A stretch of 64,000 nucleotides of DNA from Anaerolineae bacterium (GTDB taxonomy: Bacteria; Chloroflexota; Anaerolineae; Promineifilales; Promineifilaceae), in NCBI GenBank assembly GCA_030425205.1, contig JAUIAP010000020.1, positions 1 to 64,000 on the forward strand, given 5' to 3'. How positions within the stretch are numbered: the first letter of the stretch is position 1; the number at the start of each line of letters is the position of its first letter. The notes under the pieces were generated by a model. That model made no database searches, was not told where the DNA came from, and saw only the letters and a list, made by a program, of their open reading frames with translations. A program made the position numbers and the translations under genes. Below are positions 8,084 through 17,134 of the stretch, in pieces.

Positions 8084-9007
8084 ATGAACGACTTCTATAA
8101 CCTTTCCCAAACGCTGCAAGGTTCGATTTATGGCGCACTGTTCCGTTTGCGGCAAAAAAGTGGCGACCAACCCGCCCCACCGTCCCCGCTGCTTCAAGTG
8201 CAGGGCGGCTATGCGGAAAGCCCAGCGTGGTATCTCGTTCAGGCGATGGAGTTTGATCCGGAACCGCTGACCGTCGCTAATGTGCGGGTGCGTGACATCT
8301 ACGCATCGGAGCGCATTGTCGCCGCCATTCTCGATCTACTGACGGCGGCGGGCATGCTGGATCGCACGCTCGATGGTGCTTACTACCTGACTGAAAGTGG
8401 GCGCGAAATGGCTGAATCGCTCTTTGCTCGTAGCGCTGAGCCGCTAAGTAATCTCAACGCGCAACTGACAACAGATGTGGATCGCCTAGCGGCGTTATTG
8501 GGGCGCATCGTCGAAAGCTGGTTGCGTGACGGCGACCGTGACAGTTGGAGTCTCGCCCATTCGCGCAATCGTGCGCCAGCCGCTGATGCCGCCGCCTTGC
8601 GACGCATCAACCAGTTCTGCGCCGACTTTAACGCCTATCGCGATGACGCTCACATGGCGGCATGGCGCAAACATGGGCTGGAAGGGATCGTTTGGGAGAC
8701 GTTTGACTTTGTTCTAAACGGACAGGCAAATTCGGCCGAATCCCTCTTCCAATCCCTCGCCTATCGCGGCTATGCAACCGCTGAATTTGCTAATTTCCTC
8801 ACTGACCTCACCCAACGTGGTTGGATTGAGGCAGCAGACGCGGGTTATCAAGCGACAGAGTTGGGGCGATCGGTGCGCGAATCGGCCGAAACCGCCACCG
8901 ATTACTACTTTTACGCCGTCTGGTCACAGCTGCCTAGCGCAGAAATTGACGCGCTTTGGTCACTGATGAACCAGCTCAACGACGAACTGCAAGCGATCGC
9001 TGCTTAA
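8084..9007 (+). CDS. Winged-helix-like protein, possibly SCO6745 family
   Basis: 307 residues, soluble, helical. Residues 70-115 resemble a winged helix-turn-helix (ASERIVAAILDLLTAAGMLDRT followed by YYLTESG), and a second similar unit appears at about 235-275 (FLTDLTQRGWIEAADAGYQATELG). This two-winged-helix layout recalls the SCO6745-type helix-turn-helix proteins of actinobacteria, though family membership is only a suggestion. The gene starts eight bases after the XdhC stop with no clear ribosome site, so it may be translated from the same message. No catalytic motif seen. Confidence 0.5.
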   Translation: MNDFYNLSQTLQGSIYGALFRLRQKSGDQPAPPSPLLQVQGGYAESPAWYLVQAMEFDPEPLTVANVRVRDIYASERIVAAILDLLTAAGMLDRTLDGAYYLTESGREMAESLFARSAEPLSNLNAQLTTDVDRLAALLGRIVESWLRDGDRDSWSLAHSRNRAPAADAAALRRINQFCADFNAYRDDAHMAAWRKHGLEGIVWETFDFVLNGQANSAESLFQSLAYRGYATAEFANFLTDLTQRGWIEAADAGYQATELGRSVRESAETATDYYFYAVWSQLPSAEIDALWSLMNQLNDELQAIAA

Positions 9008-9033
9008 AGACGAATCGTTCATGATGCAAGACA

Positions 9034-9060
9034 TATTGCGTGTTGCGTATTGCGTATTGA
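9034..9060. repeat. TTGCGTA heptamer array, copy 1
   Basis: Runs of TTGCGTR units (TTGCGTG, TTGCGTA, TTGCGTA) in the gap after the 8084 gene. Related arrays lie at 20099-20144 and 58159-58204, always just after a stop codon. Confidence 0.6.
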
Positions 9061-9107
9061 CCGCTGAATACGAATTCTGCTTACCTTGTAAAAGCTTGCA
9101 CGGTATC

Positions 9108-9172
9108 GTCGCGGATTGCGCGGATTAACGCTGATTATTCTTCAATCCGTGCCAATCTGTGCAATCCGCGAC
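9108..9172. repeat. Imperfect 29-bp inverted repeat, GGATT type
   Basis: Left arm starts GTCGCGGATTGCGCGGATT at 9108; right arm ends AATCCGCGAC at 9172. The arms pair over about 29 bp with scattered mismatches. It resembles the CACGAATT hairpins elsewhere in the window in layout (spaced ATT units) but differs in sequence. It lies between convergent genes and may serve as a bidirectional terminator. Confidence 0.6.
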
Positions 9173-9183
9173 CATTCCCCTAA

Positions 9184-10341
9184 CTACTTCTCCCATCCCT
9201 CATACTTCGCAATGATCCCCATCATCACTTCATCCGCACCGCCACCAATTGACATCAAGCGTGAATCGCGGAAGTAACGCGCCATGGGGTACTCCTCGAC
9301 GTAGCCCATCCCACCGTGAAATTGGATGCACGTGTCGGCAACTTCGCGCGCCAAGCGACCCCCCTTCAGCTTTGCCATCGACGCTTCGCGCGTCATATCC
9401 TGCCCCGCCACCAATTTGCGCACGCAGAAATAGTTCAAATGTTTTAACGCTTCAATCTCTGTCTGTAGCTCCGCCAGTTTGAACTGAATCCACTGGTTAT
9501 TGAGCAGCGGTTTCCCAAAGACAGCCCGTTCACGGCAGTATTTGACCGTCAGCTTGATAATCTCCTCCATCGCCGCCGCACTGATCAGACAGGCGGCCAG
9601 TCGTTCGATCTGAAACTGCTGCATCTGCAAGCGGAAGCCCATCCCCTCCGCGCCAATACGATTAGCTTGCGGCACGCGCATATCGTCAAAGCGCAAAATG
9701 GCGGTGTCGCTGCTGCGCAGACCCAGCTTGTCGAGCTTGCGGCTGACGCTGAAACCGGGCGTGTCGGTTGGGACGATGATGAGCGACATCCCTCTGAAGC
9801 TGCCATATTTGTCATCGGTGCGCGCTAAGAGGGTCAGATAGTCGGCCTGTGTGCCGTTGGTGATCCACATTTTGGAGCCGTTAATGATGTAGTCGTCGCC
9901 GTCGGCAACGGCGCGCGTGCGAATCGCGGCCACATCGGAACCGGCATCTGGTTCGCTGACCGCAATCGAAAAGACGGCTTCACCAGAGATGGCGGGGCGC
10001 AGAAACTTTTCCTTTTGTTCCTCTGTGCCGTGATCGGCAAGAGCGGGCGTGGCCATGTCTGTTTGGACGGCGATGGCGGTTGGAATACCAGAGCAGGGCA
10101 TTCGGCCGATTTCCTCCAAAAAGACCGCCTGATACCAATAATCCATCCCGCTTCCCCCATACTTTTCGGGATAATCTAATCCCAACAACCCCAAATCCCC
10201 CATCTGTTTAAACAGCTTGTGTGCGGGAAAAATCCCCGCTTCCTCCCATTCGTCGATGTGGGGATTGACTTCATTCTGCACAAAATCACGCACCAACTTT
10301 CGCAGCGCGTCGTGTTCTTCATTGAAATAGAGTGATGACAT
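9184..10341 (-). CDS. Acyl-CoA dehydrogenase
   Basis: 385 residues, full-length ACAD: N-terminal helical domain, middle beta domain with SEPDAGSDV (129-137) and WITNGTQAD (159-167), and C-terminal helical domain with RERAVFGKPL and QFHGGMGYVEEYP. FAD-dependent alpha,beta-dehydrogenation of an acyl-CoA is expected. At the position of the medium-chain enzyme's catalytic glutamate (normally YEGT) the sequence is IGGGADEV, so that residue is missing; instead E246 in QIERL sits where isovaleryl- and long-chain-type enzymes keep their base. Substrate is therefore likely branched, long or unusual rather than straight medium chain. The 5-prime end is divergent from the TPR gene. Confidence 0.92.
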   Translation of the reverse strand: MSSLYFNEEHDALRKLVRDFVQNEVNPHIDEWEEAGIFPAHKLFKQMGDLGLLGLDYPEKYGGSGMDYWYQAVFLEEIGRMPCSGIPTAIAVQTDMATPALADHGTEEQKEKFLRPAISGEAVFSIAVSEPDAGSDVAAIRTRAVADGDDYIINGSKMWITNGTQADYLTLLARTDDKYGSFRGMSLIIVPTDTPGFSVSRKLDKLGLRSSDTAILRFDDMRVPQANRIGAEGMGFRLQMQQFQIERLAACLISAAAMEEIIKLTVKYCRERAVFGKPLLNNQWIQFKLAELQTEIEALKHLNYFCVRKLVAGQDMTREASMAKLKGGRLAREVADTCIQFHGGMGYVEEYPMARYFRDSRLMSIGGGADEVMMGIIAKYEGWEK

Positions 10342-10394
10342 ACTTTTTCCTTTGGACTTTGCGATTTACGTTTCCCGTCTTACGATTATCAACC

Positions 10395-10817
10395 ATGCAA
10401 ACTCATCTCGAATACGGCATTCAGGCCCATCGCGCCAAAAATTGGCGGGCAGCACTGCAACATTACGATGCAGCGATTGCAGCCGCTCCGAATGAGGCGT
10501 TCCCCTTTCAACTGCGTGGGGCTGTTTATCTCGAACTTGAGAATTTTTACGCCGCGCTCGATGATTTTAACCACGCCATTCAACTTGCGCCGTACAATGA
10601 GTTGGGCTATCTGGGCAAGGCGCGCACATTTGTGGGCCTAAAAGATTATCGTTGGGCGGTTGTGCAGATGACGAATGCGATTGATTTGATTCCTGAGAAT
10701 AGATTTTCGGCCGAATATTACCAAGAACGTGCCGCCATCTATGATCTCCTAGACGAAACAACCCTCGCCGCAAAAGACCGTCAACATGCGCTCATTCTCG
10801 CTTCACTAGACGTTTGA
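10395..10817 (+). CDS. Small TPR-repeat protein
   Basis: 140 residues from ATG 10395. Three consecutive tetratricopeptide repeats fill the protein (about 2-35, 36-69, 70-108) with the usual A-x-x-x-Y/F and final P signature (AAPNE, LAPYN, LIPEN). No signal peptide or catalytic domain. An upstream in-frame ATG at 10332 would overlap the divergent acyl-CoA dehydrogenase start and encode a hydrophobic stretch unlike a TPR; it was not used. The 3-prime end overlaps the convergent nitronate-monooxygenase-like gene by 12 bases. A protein-protein scaffold role is all that can be said. Confidence 0.75.
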   Translation: MQTHLEYGIQAHRAKNWRAALQHYDAAIAAAPNEAFPFQLRGAVYLELENFYAALDDFNHAIQLAPYNELGYLGKARTFVGLKDYRWAVVQMTNAIDLIPENRFSAEYYQERAAIYDLLDETTLAAKDRQHALILASLDV

Positions 10818-11942
10818 ATCAGCATTTTCTCGCGGCAAAATCCCACGCTCCAATATCGCCACCGCCTCACTCGCAATGCGGCGCAGTACATCGCCCGCCG
10901 GTCGGATTTCCCGAATCATCCCAACACCCTGCCCCGCAACGCCGGGATTGACATCGACGCGCCCCTGCTGATTGGCGGCACGCATCACGCGATCGGTCAT
11001 CGTCAACTGCTGGTGCATCGGCAACGCTTGCAAGCCCGACTGCTCAAATTCACGCGAGTAGAGACTTGAAATGACGCGCGCACGTTTGCCCGAATAGCCC
11101 GCCGTCAACTGCGTCCCCGTCTCTTTGGTGCGAATCAGCATCTCTTTTTGGCCTTGCGTAATGCGTGCTTCGTGCGTGGCTAAAAATGCGCTGCCACACC
11201 AGACACCCTGCGCCCCCAGCGCGAGTGCGGCCACCATCTGTCGCCCGTCCATAATCGATCCAGCCCCCAATACAGGAACCCGCCCCGCGACCTCATCAAC
11301 CACTTGTGGAATCAACGCCATCGTCCCCACCACGCTGTTATGGCCCCCGCCATCATTGCCCTGGGCGACGATAAAATCAACCCCGCTGGCGAGCGACTTT
11401 TGCGCGTGACGCACCGCTCCAACGACGACCCCCACCTTCATCTTTAGCCCCTGCGCTCTGGCACGCTCGATCAAGAATCCCGGATCACCGATCCCCGCCA
11501 CATAGACGGGAACATCCATTTCAAGGATCATCTCAAGCTGCTCGCGGATAAAAACGGGATCGAAAATCGGAATGTCTGCTGCTGGCAAATCGCCTAAATC
11601 GTACTTGTCGGCAAACTGGTCAATAAACGCCTGATGCTCTGCGGGGAGTGACACGTCGAGCTTGATCGGTGCGTCGAGATTGCCTTGCGTGACGCTAAAT
11701 GGAATGAGCGTATCAACGCCAAACGGCTTATCTGTCATCTCGCGGAGTTGCAAAATTTGCTGGCGCAGCTTGTCGGGTGGCACAAATGCACCACCGATCA
11801 CGCCGAGACCACCCGCTGCGGACACGGCGCCAGCGAGTTCTGGCCCAGCGGGGGAGACGATGCCACCCATACCGGCCGAAAAGATCGGATAGTCGATGCC
11901 GAACATGTCGCAAATAGGTGTGTGGAGGGTTGATTTATTCAT
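10806..11942 (-). CDS. Nitronate monooxygenase / FabK-like FMN TIM-barrel protein
   Basis: 378 residues. TIM-barrel of the nitronate monooxygenase (2-nitropropane dioxygenase) family: PIFSAGMGGIVSPAGPELAGAVSAAGGLGVIGG at the N-terminus is the FMN-binding start of the family, and VAQGNDGGGHNS contains the candidate catalytic H201, followed by GAGSIMDGRQMVAALALGAQGVWCGSAF, the phosphate-binding end of the barrel. Family members oxidise alkyl nitronates or act as enoyl-ACP reductase II (FabK); many paralogues have unassigned substrates, so the reaction here is open. Overlaps the TPR gene end-to-end by 12 bases. Confidence 0.85.
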   Translation of the reverse strand: MNKSTLHTPICDMFGIDYPIFSAGMGGIVSPAGPELAGAVSAAGGLGVIGGAFVPPDKLRQQILQLREMTDKPFGVDTLIPFSVTQGNLDAPIKLDVSLPAEHQAFIDQFADKYDLGDLPAADIPIFDPVFIREQLEMILEMDVPVYVAGIGDPGFLIERARAQGLKMKVGVVVGAVRHAQKSLASGVDFIVAQGNDGGGHNSVVGTMALIPQVVDEVAGRVPVLGAGSIMDGRQMVAALALGAQGVWCGSAFLATHEARITQGQKEMLIRTKETGTQLTAGYSGKRARVISSLYSREFEQSGLQALPMHQQLTMTDRVMRAANQQGRVDVNPGVAGQGVGMIREIRPAGDVLRRIASEAVAILERGILPRENADSNV

Positions 11943-11991
11943 GCGGTTAGATTAAAGCGTACTCGTGGCGGTTTACAAGCAGGTGGTCGGC

Positions 11992-12399
11992 CTAGCCAAA
12001 CAGTTTGACCCAGAGCGGTGGGCCCATGATCAAGAACCCGGCAATCGCAGCACCGATGGCGGCAAACAGCACGCCCGCCGCCGCCGTATCTTTGGCGATT
12101 TTTGCCAGTTCATGCTCTTCGCCGATCAGGTCAATCGTTGCCTCAACGGCGGTGTTGACACATTCCCCCAGCCAGACAGTGGTGATCGCAATGACAAGGA
12201 TGGCCCATTCGATCCGGCTGACCTGCAACCATGTTGCAAAGAGTATCACCAACAGCGTCGCCAACCCATGGACCCACGCATTGTGTTCGCCGCGAATGAC
12301 CTGTGCCATGCCTGCAAACGCATATCCAAAACTTCTTACACGCGCCTTGACGCTAAACTCGCTACCTTTTTTCATCTTTTTTGCGTTCCTTGGAGGCAA
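11992..12399 (-). CDS. dgkA: DgkA-type undecaprenol/diacylglycerol kinase
   Basis: 135 residues with three predicted membrane helices and the family signature ECVNTAVEATIDL (about 88-100), in which E, NTA and E-x-x-x-D form the active site. Enzymes of this integral-membrane family phosphorylate diacylglycerol or, in Gram-positive-type bacteria, undecaprenol, feeding lipid carrier for cell-wall synthesis. The start is either the ATG at 12399 or the one at 12375 (MKKGS); the shorter form fits the family better. It lies nine bases after the phzF-like gene on the same strand, probably co-transcribed. Confidence 0.85.
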   Translation of the reverse strand: MPPRNAKKMKKGSEFSVKARVRSFGYAFAGMAQVIRGEHNAWVHGLATLLVILFATWLQVSRIEWAILVIAITTVWLGECVNTAVEATIDLIGEEHELAKIAKDTAAAGVLFAAIGAAIAGFLIMGPPLWVKLFG

Positions 12400-12408
12400 G
12401 GTTCTGCG

Positions 12409-13227
12409 TTACATTTGCACAGCGGTTCCCTTGACGATGATGCCGTCGCGTTCGGGGATTTCAACGGTGAGATGGCTCGGCCGACCCATCGCCTCACCTT
12501 GTCGAATGTGTAGCGTCGTCGGGGCTTCGACCAAGCCTGCATCGCGCAGATAGCCTCCCAGCGCGGCAGCGGCGGCTCCCGTTGCGGGGTCTTCGACGAC
12601 ACCACCGACGGGGAATGGGTTGCGCGAGTGGAAGGTCGTCGCATCTGCACGCCAAATCAGCTGCAGCGTTGTCAATCCATCCGCTAGCATCAGCTCTTTC
12701 AAGCCGTCGAAATCGTAGTTGAGCGTGGCGAGTCGTTCGGCCGATTTTACCGCCAACACCAAATGCCACGCCCCTGCATAGGCGCGAGCGGGCAGAATGG
12801 TCGGCTCCAGATCGTCAGAGTGCCACCCAAGCAGACGCAAGGCAGCGGCAACTAATTCGGCCGATGCCAGTTCAAACGTCGGCTCAACCGACGTCAAGGC
12901 CGCCATCCCTGAATCGACGTTGACTGGCACTTCACCCACCAATGTTGCCAGTAAATATGTCCCATTGCCGCTTGTCTCACCGAGTACAACGCCCGTTGCA
13001 ATCGTCGCATGGCCGCAAAATGTGACCTCCATCTCTGGACTGTAGTAGCGCACGGTGCGCTCAAAGCCATTTTCGGGCGCAATAAATGCGGTCTCTGAAA
13101 ATCCGACATCGGCCGCGATTTGTTGCATCTCAGCTGCAGCAGGCAAACTTTCCCCAATCCAAACGCCAGCGGGATTTCCACCGCTCGGATCATCTGTAAA
13201 TGCTGAATAACGATATAAGGTTCCCAT
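12409..13227 (-). CDS. PhzF-family isomerase/epimerase
   Basis: 272 residues, full PhzF length. The N-terminus has the family pattern FTDDPSGGNPAGVW, and the general acid/base glutamate of PhzF (E45) is present in GFSETAF; FCGHATIA and VVEDPATGAAAAALGGYL are the other conserved loops of the diaminopimelate-epimerase-like fold. PhzF itself isomerises a phenazine precursor; most homologues have no known substrate and no phenazine genes are nearby. ATG 13227 was chosen because GAGGA (complement of 13235-13239) lies seven bases upstream; an in-frame start at 13281 would run through the adjacent repeat element. Confidence 0.87.
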   Translation of the reverse strand: MGTLYRYSAFTDDPSGGNPAGVWIGESLPAAAEMQQIAADVGFSETAFIAPENGFERTVRYYSPEMEVTFCGHATIATGVVLGETSGNGTYLLATLVGEVPVNVDSGMAALTSVEPTFELASAELVAAALRLLGWHSDDLEPTILPARAYAGAWHLVLAVKSAERLATLNYDFDGLKELMLADGLTTLQLIWRADATTFHSRNPFPVGGVVEDPATGAAAAALGGYLRDAGLVEAPTTLHIRQGEAMGRPSHLTVEIPERDGIIVKGTAVQM

Positions 13228-13241
13228 ATTCTTGTCCTCAG

Positions 13242-13343
13242 GAGTTACGCACTTGATTGATTTGTTGCCACGAATTGACACAAATTACACGAATTGAGTG
13301 ATTTTGTTCGTGAAATTCGTGGCTCACTTTCTTTACGTAACTC
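13242..13343. repeat. MITE-like palindromic element, copy 1
   Basis: About 102 bp bounded by terminal inverted repeats GAGTTACG (13242-13249) and CGTAACTC (13336-13343). Inside is a hairpin of the CACGAATT type: GCCACGAATT from 13267 and AATTCGTGGC ending 13323. Its outer and inner sequences closely match the element at 30935-31051. It ends 15 bases upstream of the phzF-like start, so it lies in that gene's control region. Confidence 0.65.
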
Positions 13344-13442
13344 ATCACCAGCGACGCTACATAATGAAAGGCTCACCGTTCCATATGTTTTTAGATTTGT
13401 GCGCGTGTGTTAATCTTACAGGCGCAAGAGGATTTTTACGCT

Positions 13443-14723
13443 ATGGACAACAATTGGCAACTCACAATCTACGCGCTCATTCTTCATGTGGAAGAGACAA
13501 CTGTTTTTGCGAATGCAGACGGGCAGCTACCCAGCACAGAGATCATGGCAGAAGGCTGGTGGCAGGTCGATGCGGGGAAACCGATCATTCAGAATGCGCT
13601 GACGGAACTGCTCGGTCTGTCGCCCATCATTTTGCGCCGTTTTGAACCAATCATCACAGATGAAGAAAAGAAGACGGCGCAGATCGTCTATGAGCTAGAT
13701 TATGGTAAGCCCCAATGCGCGGGCGGTTGGATTTCGGCCGAAAATCTCATCAACCAAACCCATCGCACCATCGCCCAAACCCAACAGACCTTGCCCAACC
13801 AAGCCCCATGGATGCGGCGCGGTTGGCATGAGTCAGCGATGCAGTGGATCAGTGACCAAATGACGGCGCATGGCCGAACCGTTCGGCGCATCGAACCAGC
13901 ACGCAGCTGGTGCATCTCCTATCTCGCCAAGATTTACACCACGTCGGACGAGCTGTTCTATTTCAAGGCGACAATCGATTTGCCGCTCTTTGTCAAAGAA
14001 GGGGCGATCATGGCTTATCTCAATCGGTTGTATCCAGAATTGGTTCCTGCACCCATCGCATTTGATGAGGCGAGAAACTTTTTCATTTCGGCCGATTTTG
14101 GACCAGTCGCGACAGAACTCGACAGTGAGGCACGGTTTGCGATGTTGCGGGAGATTGTCACGATGCAGCGGAAATCGGCCGATAAGATTCCCGATCTCCT
14201 TGCCAATGGCTGCATCGACCGCCGCCATTTTCTCCAGCAGATAACAGAATGCTTTCAAGATGCTGATGCTTACGTTGGGTTGAGCGAGGAAGAGACGTTG
14301 CGCCTAAAAGCGGCATTGCCTGAACTCAAACGCCGCGCTCAAATTCTGCACGACTCCCCCCTCCCCGCGACCCTGATCCACGGCGACCTGCATCAAGGCA
14401 ACATCCAGCTCGACAACGAGAAAGTCACCATTTTTGATTGGTCAGATGCGGCGGTCGGCTTTCCATGGGTGGATGCACTGCTCGTTTTATTTACCAGCGA
14501 AGAAGAACAGACTGCGGCGCGTGATGTCTATTTGGCCTGTTGGGAAAGTTATGCCCCCATCGCAACGTTGCGCACATTGTGGGAACTATGGCTACCCCTT
14601 TTCTACATCCATCACGCGATCAGCTATTTCAGCATTTTCGCCAATCTCGACCCGACGACAAGCTGGGAGTTAGGTGGCAATGCGTCTGGATTTCTCAAGC
14701 GTGCGCTGAAATATCTGGACTGA
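13443..14723 (+). CDS. Aminoglycoside-phosphotransferase-fold kinase
   Basis: 426 residues. The C-terminal 250 residues are an APH/choline-kinase-type domain with the catalytic loop HGDLHQGN (H313, D315, N320) and the metal-binding IFDWSDA a dozen residues later. The N-terminal 100 residues (WQLTIYALILHVEE and a GWWQVDAG segment) are not recognised. Substrates of such kinases range from antibiotics to choline, homoserine and sugars; nothing here identifies one. The ATG at 13443 was preferred over 13407 because AGAGGA (13426-13431) precedes it, although the spacing of 11 bases is long. Confidence 0.75.
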   Translation: MDNNWQLTIYALILHVEETTVFANADGQLPSTEIMAEGWWQVDAGKPIIQNALTELLGLSPIILRRFEPIITDEEKKTAQIVYELDYGKPQCAGGWISAENLINQTHRTIAQTQQTLPNQAPWMRRGWHESAMQWISDQMTAHGRTVRRIEPARSWCISYLAKIYTTSDELFYFKATIDLPLFVKEGAIMAYLNRLYPELVPAPIAFDEARNFFISADFGPVATELDSEARFAMLREIVTMQRKSADKIPDLLANGCIDRRHFLQQITECFQDADAYVGLSEEETLRLKAALPELKRRAQILHDSPLPATLIHGDLHQGNIQLDNEKVTIFDWSDAAVGFPWVDALLVLFTSEEEQTAARDVYLACWESYAPIATLRTLWELWLPLFYIHHAISYFSIFANLDPTTSWELGGNASGFLKRALKYLD

Positions 14724-14747
14724 TAAACAAGGAGCCACTGGGGCGCG

Positions 14748-15458
14748 CTATGCGATTGCTCGAATCTCATCAATCGAATTCACAGTAAGATCAGCACCTT
14801 CTGTCCTACCGATTCCCACAACTGCTGCCGCACCGCCATTACGTCCCGTCTCCATATCGCCTATCGAATCGCCAACCATGATCATGCGCGACGGCGCGAT
14901 GTTGAGCGTTGCAGCAATATGGGCAAAGACGGCGGGAGAGGGTTTGTTGGGCAATGGATCGTCCCCACAGACGAGCAAATCGGCCGAAATATCCAGCGCA
15001 GCCAGCGCACGGAGCGTCGTGGCGCGGTCATCGCTGGTTGCAATCACGATGCGAATGCCAGCGGCAGCGAGACGCTTGATCGTAGCGGTGACTGCTCCAA
15101 TCGGCCGAATTTCTCCATCCAACTGCGCCGCTTGCAACGCCGCTACTTGCGTTTCGGCCGAATGCCACTCGACGCCCTGTTGATAGAGTAACACCGCCAA
15201 TAGATTATAAAGTTTCCACATTGCGGCGGCGGCAAATGGACTGTCTGGAATCACGCGCTGTGTCGCCACATCATATCCCAGCGTCCGATAAAACAGCGTG
15301 GCCGCCCCAGCATCCAGCCCATTCTGTGCCACGAGCGTCTCCACCCATGTCACCGCCAAACCGCCCCAAAACGCATCGAGATCGATCAGCGTGCCGTCTT
15401 TATCAAAAACAATTGCCTCAACCTCAAACGTCTGATCTTTTATGCTGATTTGCGTCAT
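14748..15458 (-). CDS. HAD-superfamily phosphatase
   Basis: 236 residues. All four HAD motifs are visible: FDKDGTLID (nucleophile D19, acid D21), IATSDD as motif II, NKPSP as the lysine motif III, and GDSIGDME as motif IV. The cap is helical and inserted after motif I, as in phosphoglycolate-phosphatase-like (Gph) enzymes. Likely hydrolyses a small phosphate ester; substrate unknown. It is convergent with the kinase gene and 20 bases downstream of the GMC oxidoreductase on the same strand, so it may be its operon partner. Confidence 0.88.
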   Translation of the reverse strand: MTQISIKDQTFEVEAIVFDKDGTLIDLDAFWGGLAVTWVETLVAQNGLDAGAATLFYRTLGYDVATQRVIPDSPFAAAAMWKLYNLLAVLLYQQGVEWHSAETQVAALQAAQLDGEIRPIGAVTATIKRLAAAGIRIVIATSDDRATTLRALAALDISADLLVCGDDPLPNKPSPAVFAHIAATLNIAPSRMIMVGDSIGDMETGRNGGAAAVVGIGRTEGADLTVNSIDEIRAIA

Positions 15459-15478
15459 GATTTTCCGGCGATGCCAAT

Positions 15479-17134
15479 CTATAAACGCTCGCGCAAATGG
15501 CGATAATAGAGGACATTTTGTGCAGGCAGTGGCGTATTTCCCAAAATTAGATCGGCCGATTTCTCTGCCACCATCATCGTTGGCGCATAGATGTTGCCAT
15601 TGGTGATGTAGGGAAAAACGGACGCATCGACGACGCGCAAGCCGTCCAATCCGTGCACGCGCATCGTCAGCGGGTCAACCACCGCCAGTTCATCCGTCCC
15701 CATTTTGCAGGTGCAGGAGGGATGATAAGCCGTCTCCCCTTCCCAACCGACCCATTTGAGGATGTCCGCATCTGTCTGCACGGCGGGGCCCGGCGAAAGC
15801 TCGCCGCCGTCAAATGGCGCAAATGCGGGCTGGCGCAAAATCTCGCGCGCACAGCGAATCGCCTCGACCCATTCACGCCGGTCGTTGGGGGTTGAAAGAT
15901 AGTTGAAACGCAGGGCGGGTTTTTGGCGCGGATCGGCCGATTTAATCTGCAAACTCCCCCGCACATCTGAATACATCGGCCCCACATGCACCTGATAGCC
16001 ATGCCCTGCTGTGGGGGATGTGCCATCGTAGCGCACGGCAACGGGCAGGAAATGGAACATCAAATTAGGGTAGCTAACATCATCATTGCTGCGTACAAAA
16101 CCGCCCGCCTCAAAATGGTTGGTTGCCGCCGCCCCTTGTTTGAACAACAGCCATTGCAGGCCAACCCACGGCTTGTTGTACCACTGCATCGACGGCCAAA
16201 CGGAGACGGGCTGTGTGCAGGCGTGTTGGACATAGACCTCAAGGTGATCCTGCATATTTGCGCCGACGCCGGGCAGATGTTGCACCATGTCGATGCCGAG
16301 AGGGGTCAGATCGGCCGAATTACCCACACCCGACAACTGCAACAACTGGGGTGAGTTGATCGCCCCACCACATAAAATCACCTCTTTGGCGTAAATCTTT
16401 TCACCCCGTCGGCCGACTTCAACACCGACAGCGCGCTTGCGCTCAAACAAGATGCGCGTGACTAGCGTGTTGGTGCGCAGATGCAGGTTGCGTCGGTCCA
16501 AAACGGGATGCAAGTATGCCCGCGATGCGCTCAAGCGTCGCCCGCCACGCACGTTGCGGTCAAACTTTGCAAATCCCTCCTGTTGATACCCATTGACATC
16601 CTGTGTCAGCGGATAGCCCGCCTGTTGTACCGCCTCAAAAAATGCCTTGAACAGCGGAGTCATCGCCGCGCCCCGTTCCAGCTCCAGCGGCCCCGCATCA
16701 CCCCGATAGTCGTCTCCACCGGTCAGACAATTTTCCATGCGCTTGAAGTAGGGCAAGCAGTTTACATATCCCCATGAATCCATCCCCGCATCGGCCGCCC
16801 AGCGTTCAAAATCGAGCGCATTACCGCGCTGAAAGATCATGCCGTTAATACTGCTCGATCCGCCCAAAATTTTGCCGCGCCCGTGATAGATGCGCCGATT
16901 GTGCATAAACGGCTCTGGCTCCGATGCATACTGCCAGTCATAAAAGCGATTGCCAATCGGCATCGTGAGCGCGGCAGGCATTTGGATCAACAAATCCCAC
17001 TTGCGATCACGTCGCCCCGCCTCCAATACCAACACCTCATTCTCTGGCGCAGCACTCAACCGATTTGCCAACGCGCAACCCGCCGATCCGCCCCCCACAA
17101 TCAAATAGTCATAGATTTTATGTCTGCGTTTCAT
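15479..17134 (-). CDS. GMC-family FAD oxidoreductase, choline-dehydrogenase-like
   Basis: 551 residues. The N-terminal ADP-binding loop is VGGGSAGCALANRLS (13-27), followed by the GMC signature region GRGKILGGSSSINGMIFQRG. Near the C-terminus YHPSCTCKMG supplies the catalytic histidine and NGNIYAPTMMVAEK the second active-site asparagine. Length and motif set resemble BetA-type choline and other alcohol dehydrogenases, but GMC substrates cannot be read from sequence alone and no betaine genes are near. The HAD phosphatase gene follows on the same strand. Confidence 0.92.
   Translation of the reverse strand: MKRRHKIYDYLIVGGGSAGCALANRLSAAPENEVLVLEAGRRDRKWDLLIQMPAALTMPIGNRFYDWQYASEPEPFMHNRRIYHGRGKILGGSSSINGMIFQRGNALDFERWAADAGMDSWGYVNCLPYFKRMENCLTGGDDYRGDAGPLELERGAAMTPLFKAFFEAVQQAGYPLTQDVNGYQQEGFAKFDRNVRGGRRLSASRAYLHPVLDRRNLHLRTNTLVTRILFERKRAVGVEVGRRGEKIYAKEVILCGGAINSPQLLQLSGVGNSADLTPLGIDMVQHLPGVGANMQDHLEVYVQHACTQPVSVWPSMQWYNKPWVGLQWLLFKQGAAATNHFEAGGFVRSNDDVSYPNLMFHFLPVAVRYDGTSPTAGHGYQVHVGPMYSDVRGSLQIKSADPRQKPALRFNYLSTPNDRREWVEAIRCAREILRQPAFAPFDGGELSPGPAVQTDADILKWVGWEGETAYHPSCTCKMGTDELAVVDPLTMRVHGLDGLRVVDASVFPYITNGNIYAPTMMVAEKSADLILGNTPLPAQNVLYYRHLRERL

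Noticed and set aside
13298..13442. Frames starting upstream of the APH-fold kinase (13298, 13407)
   Set aside because: They begin in or beside the repeat element; the protein resembles its family only from the later ATG.
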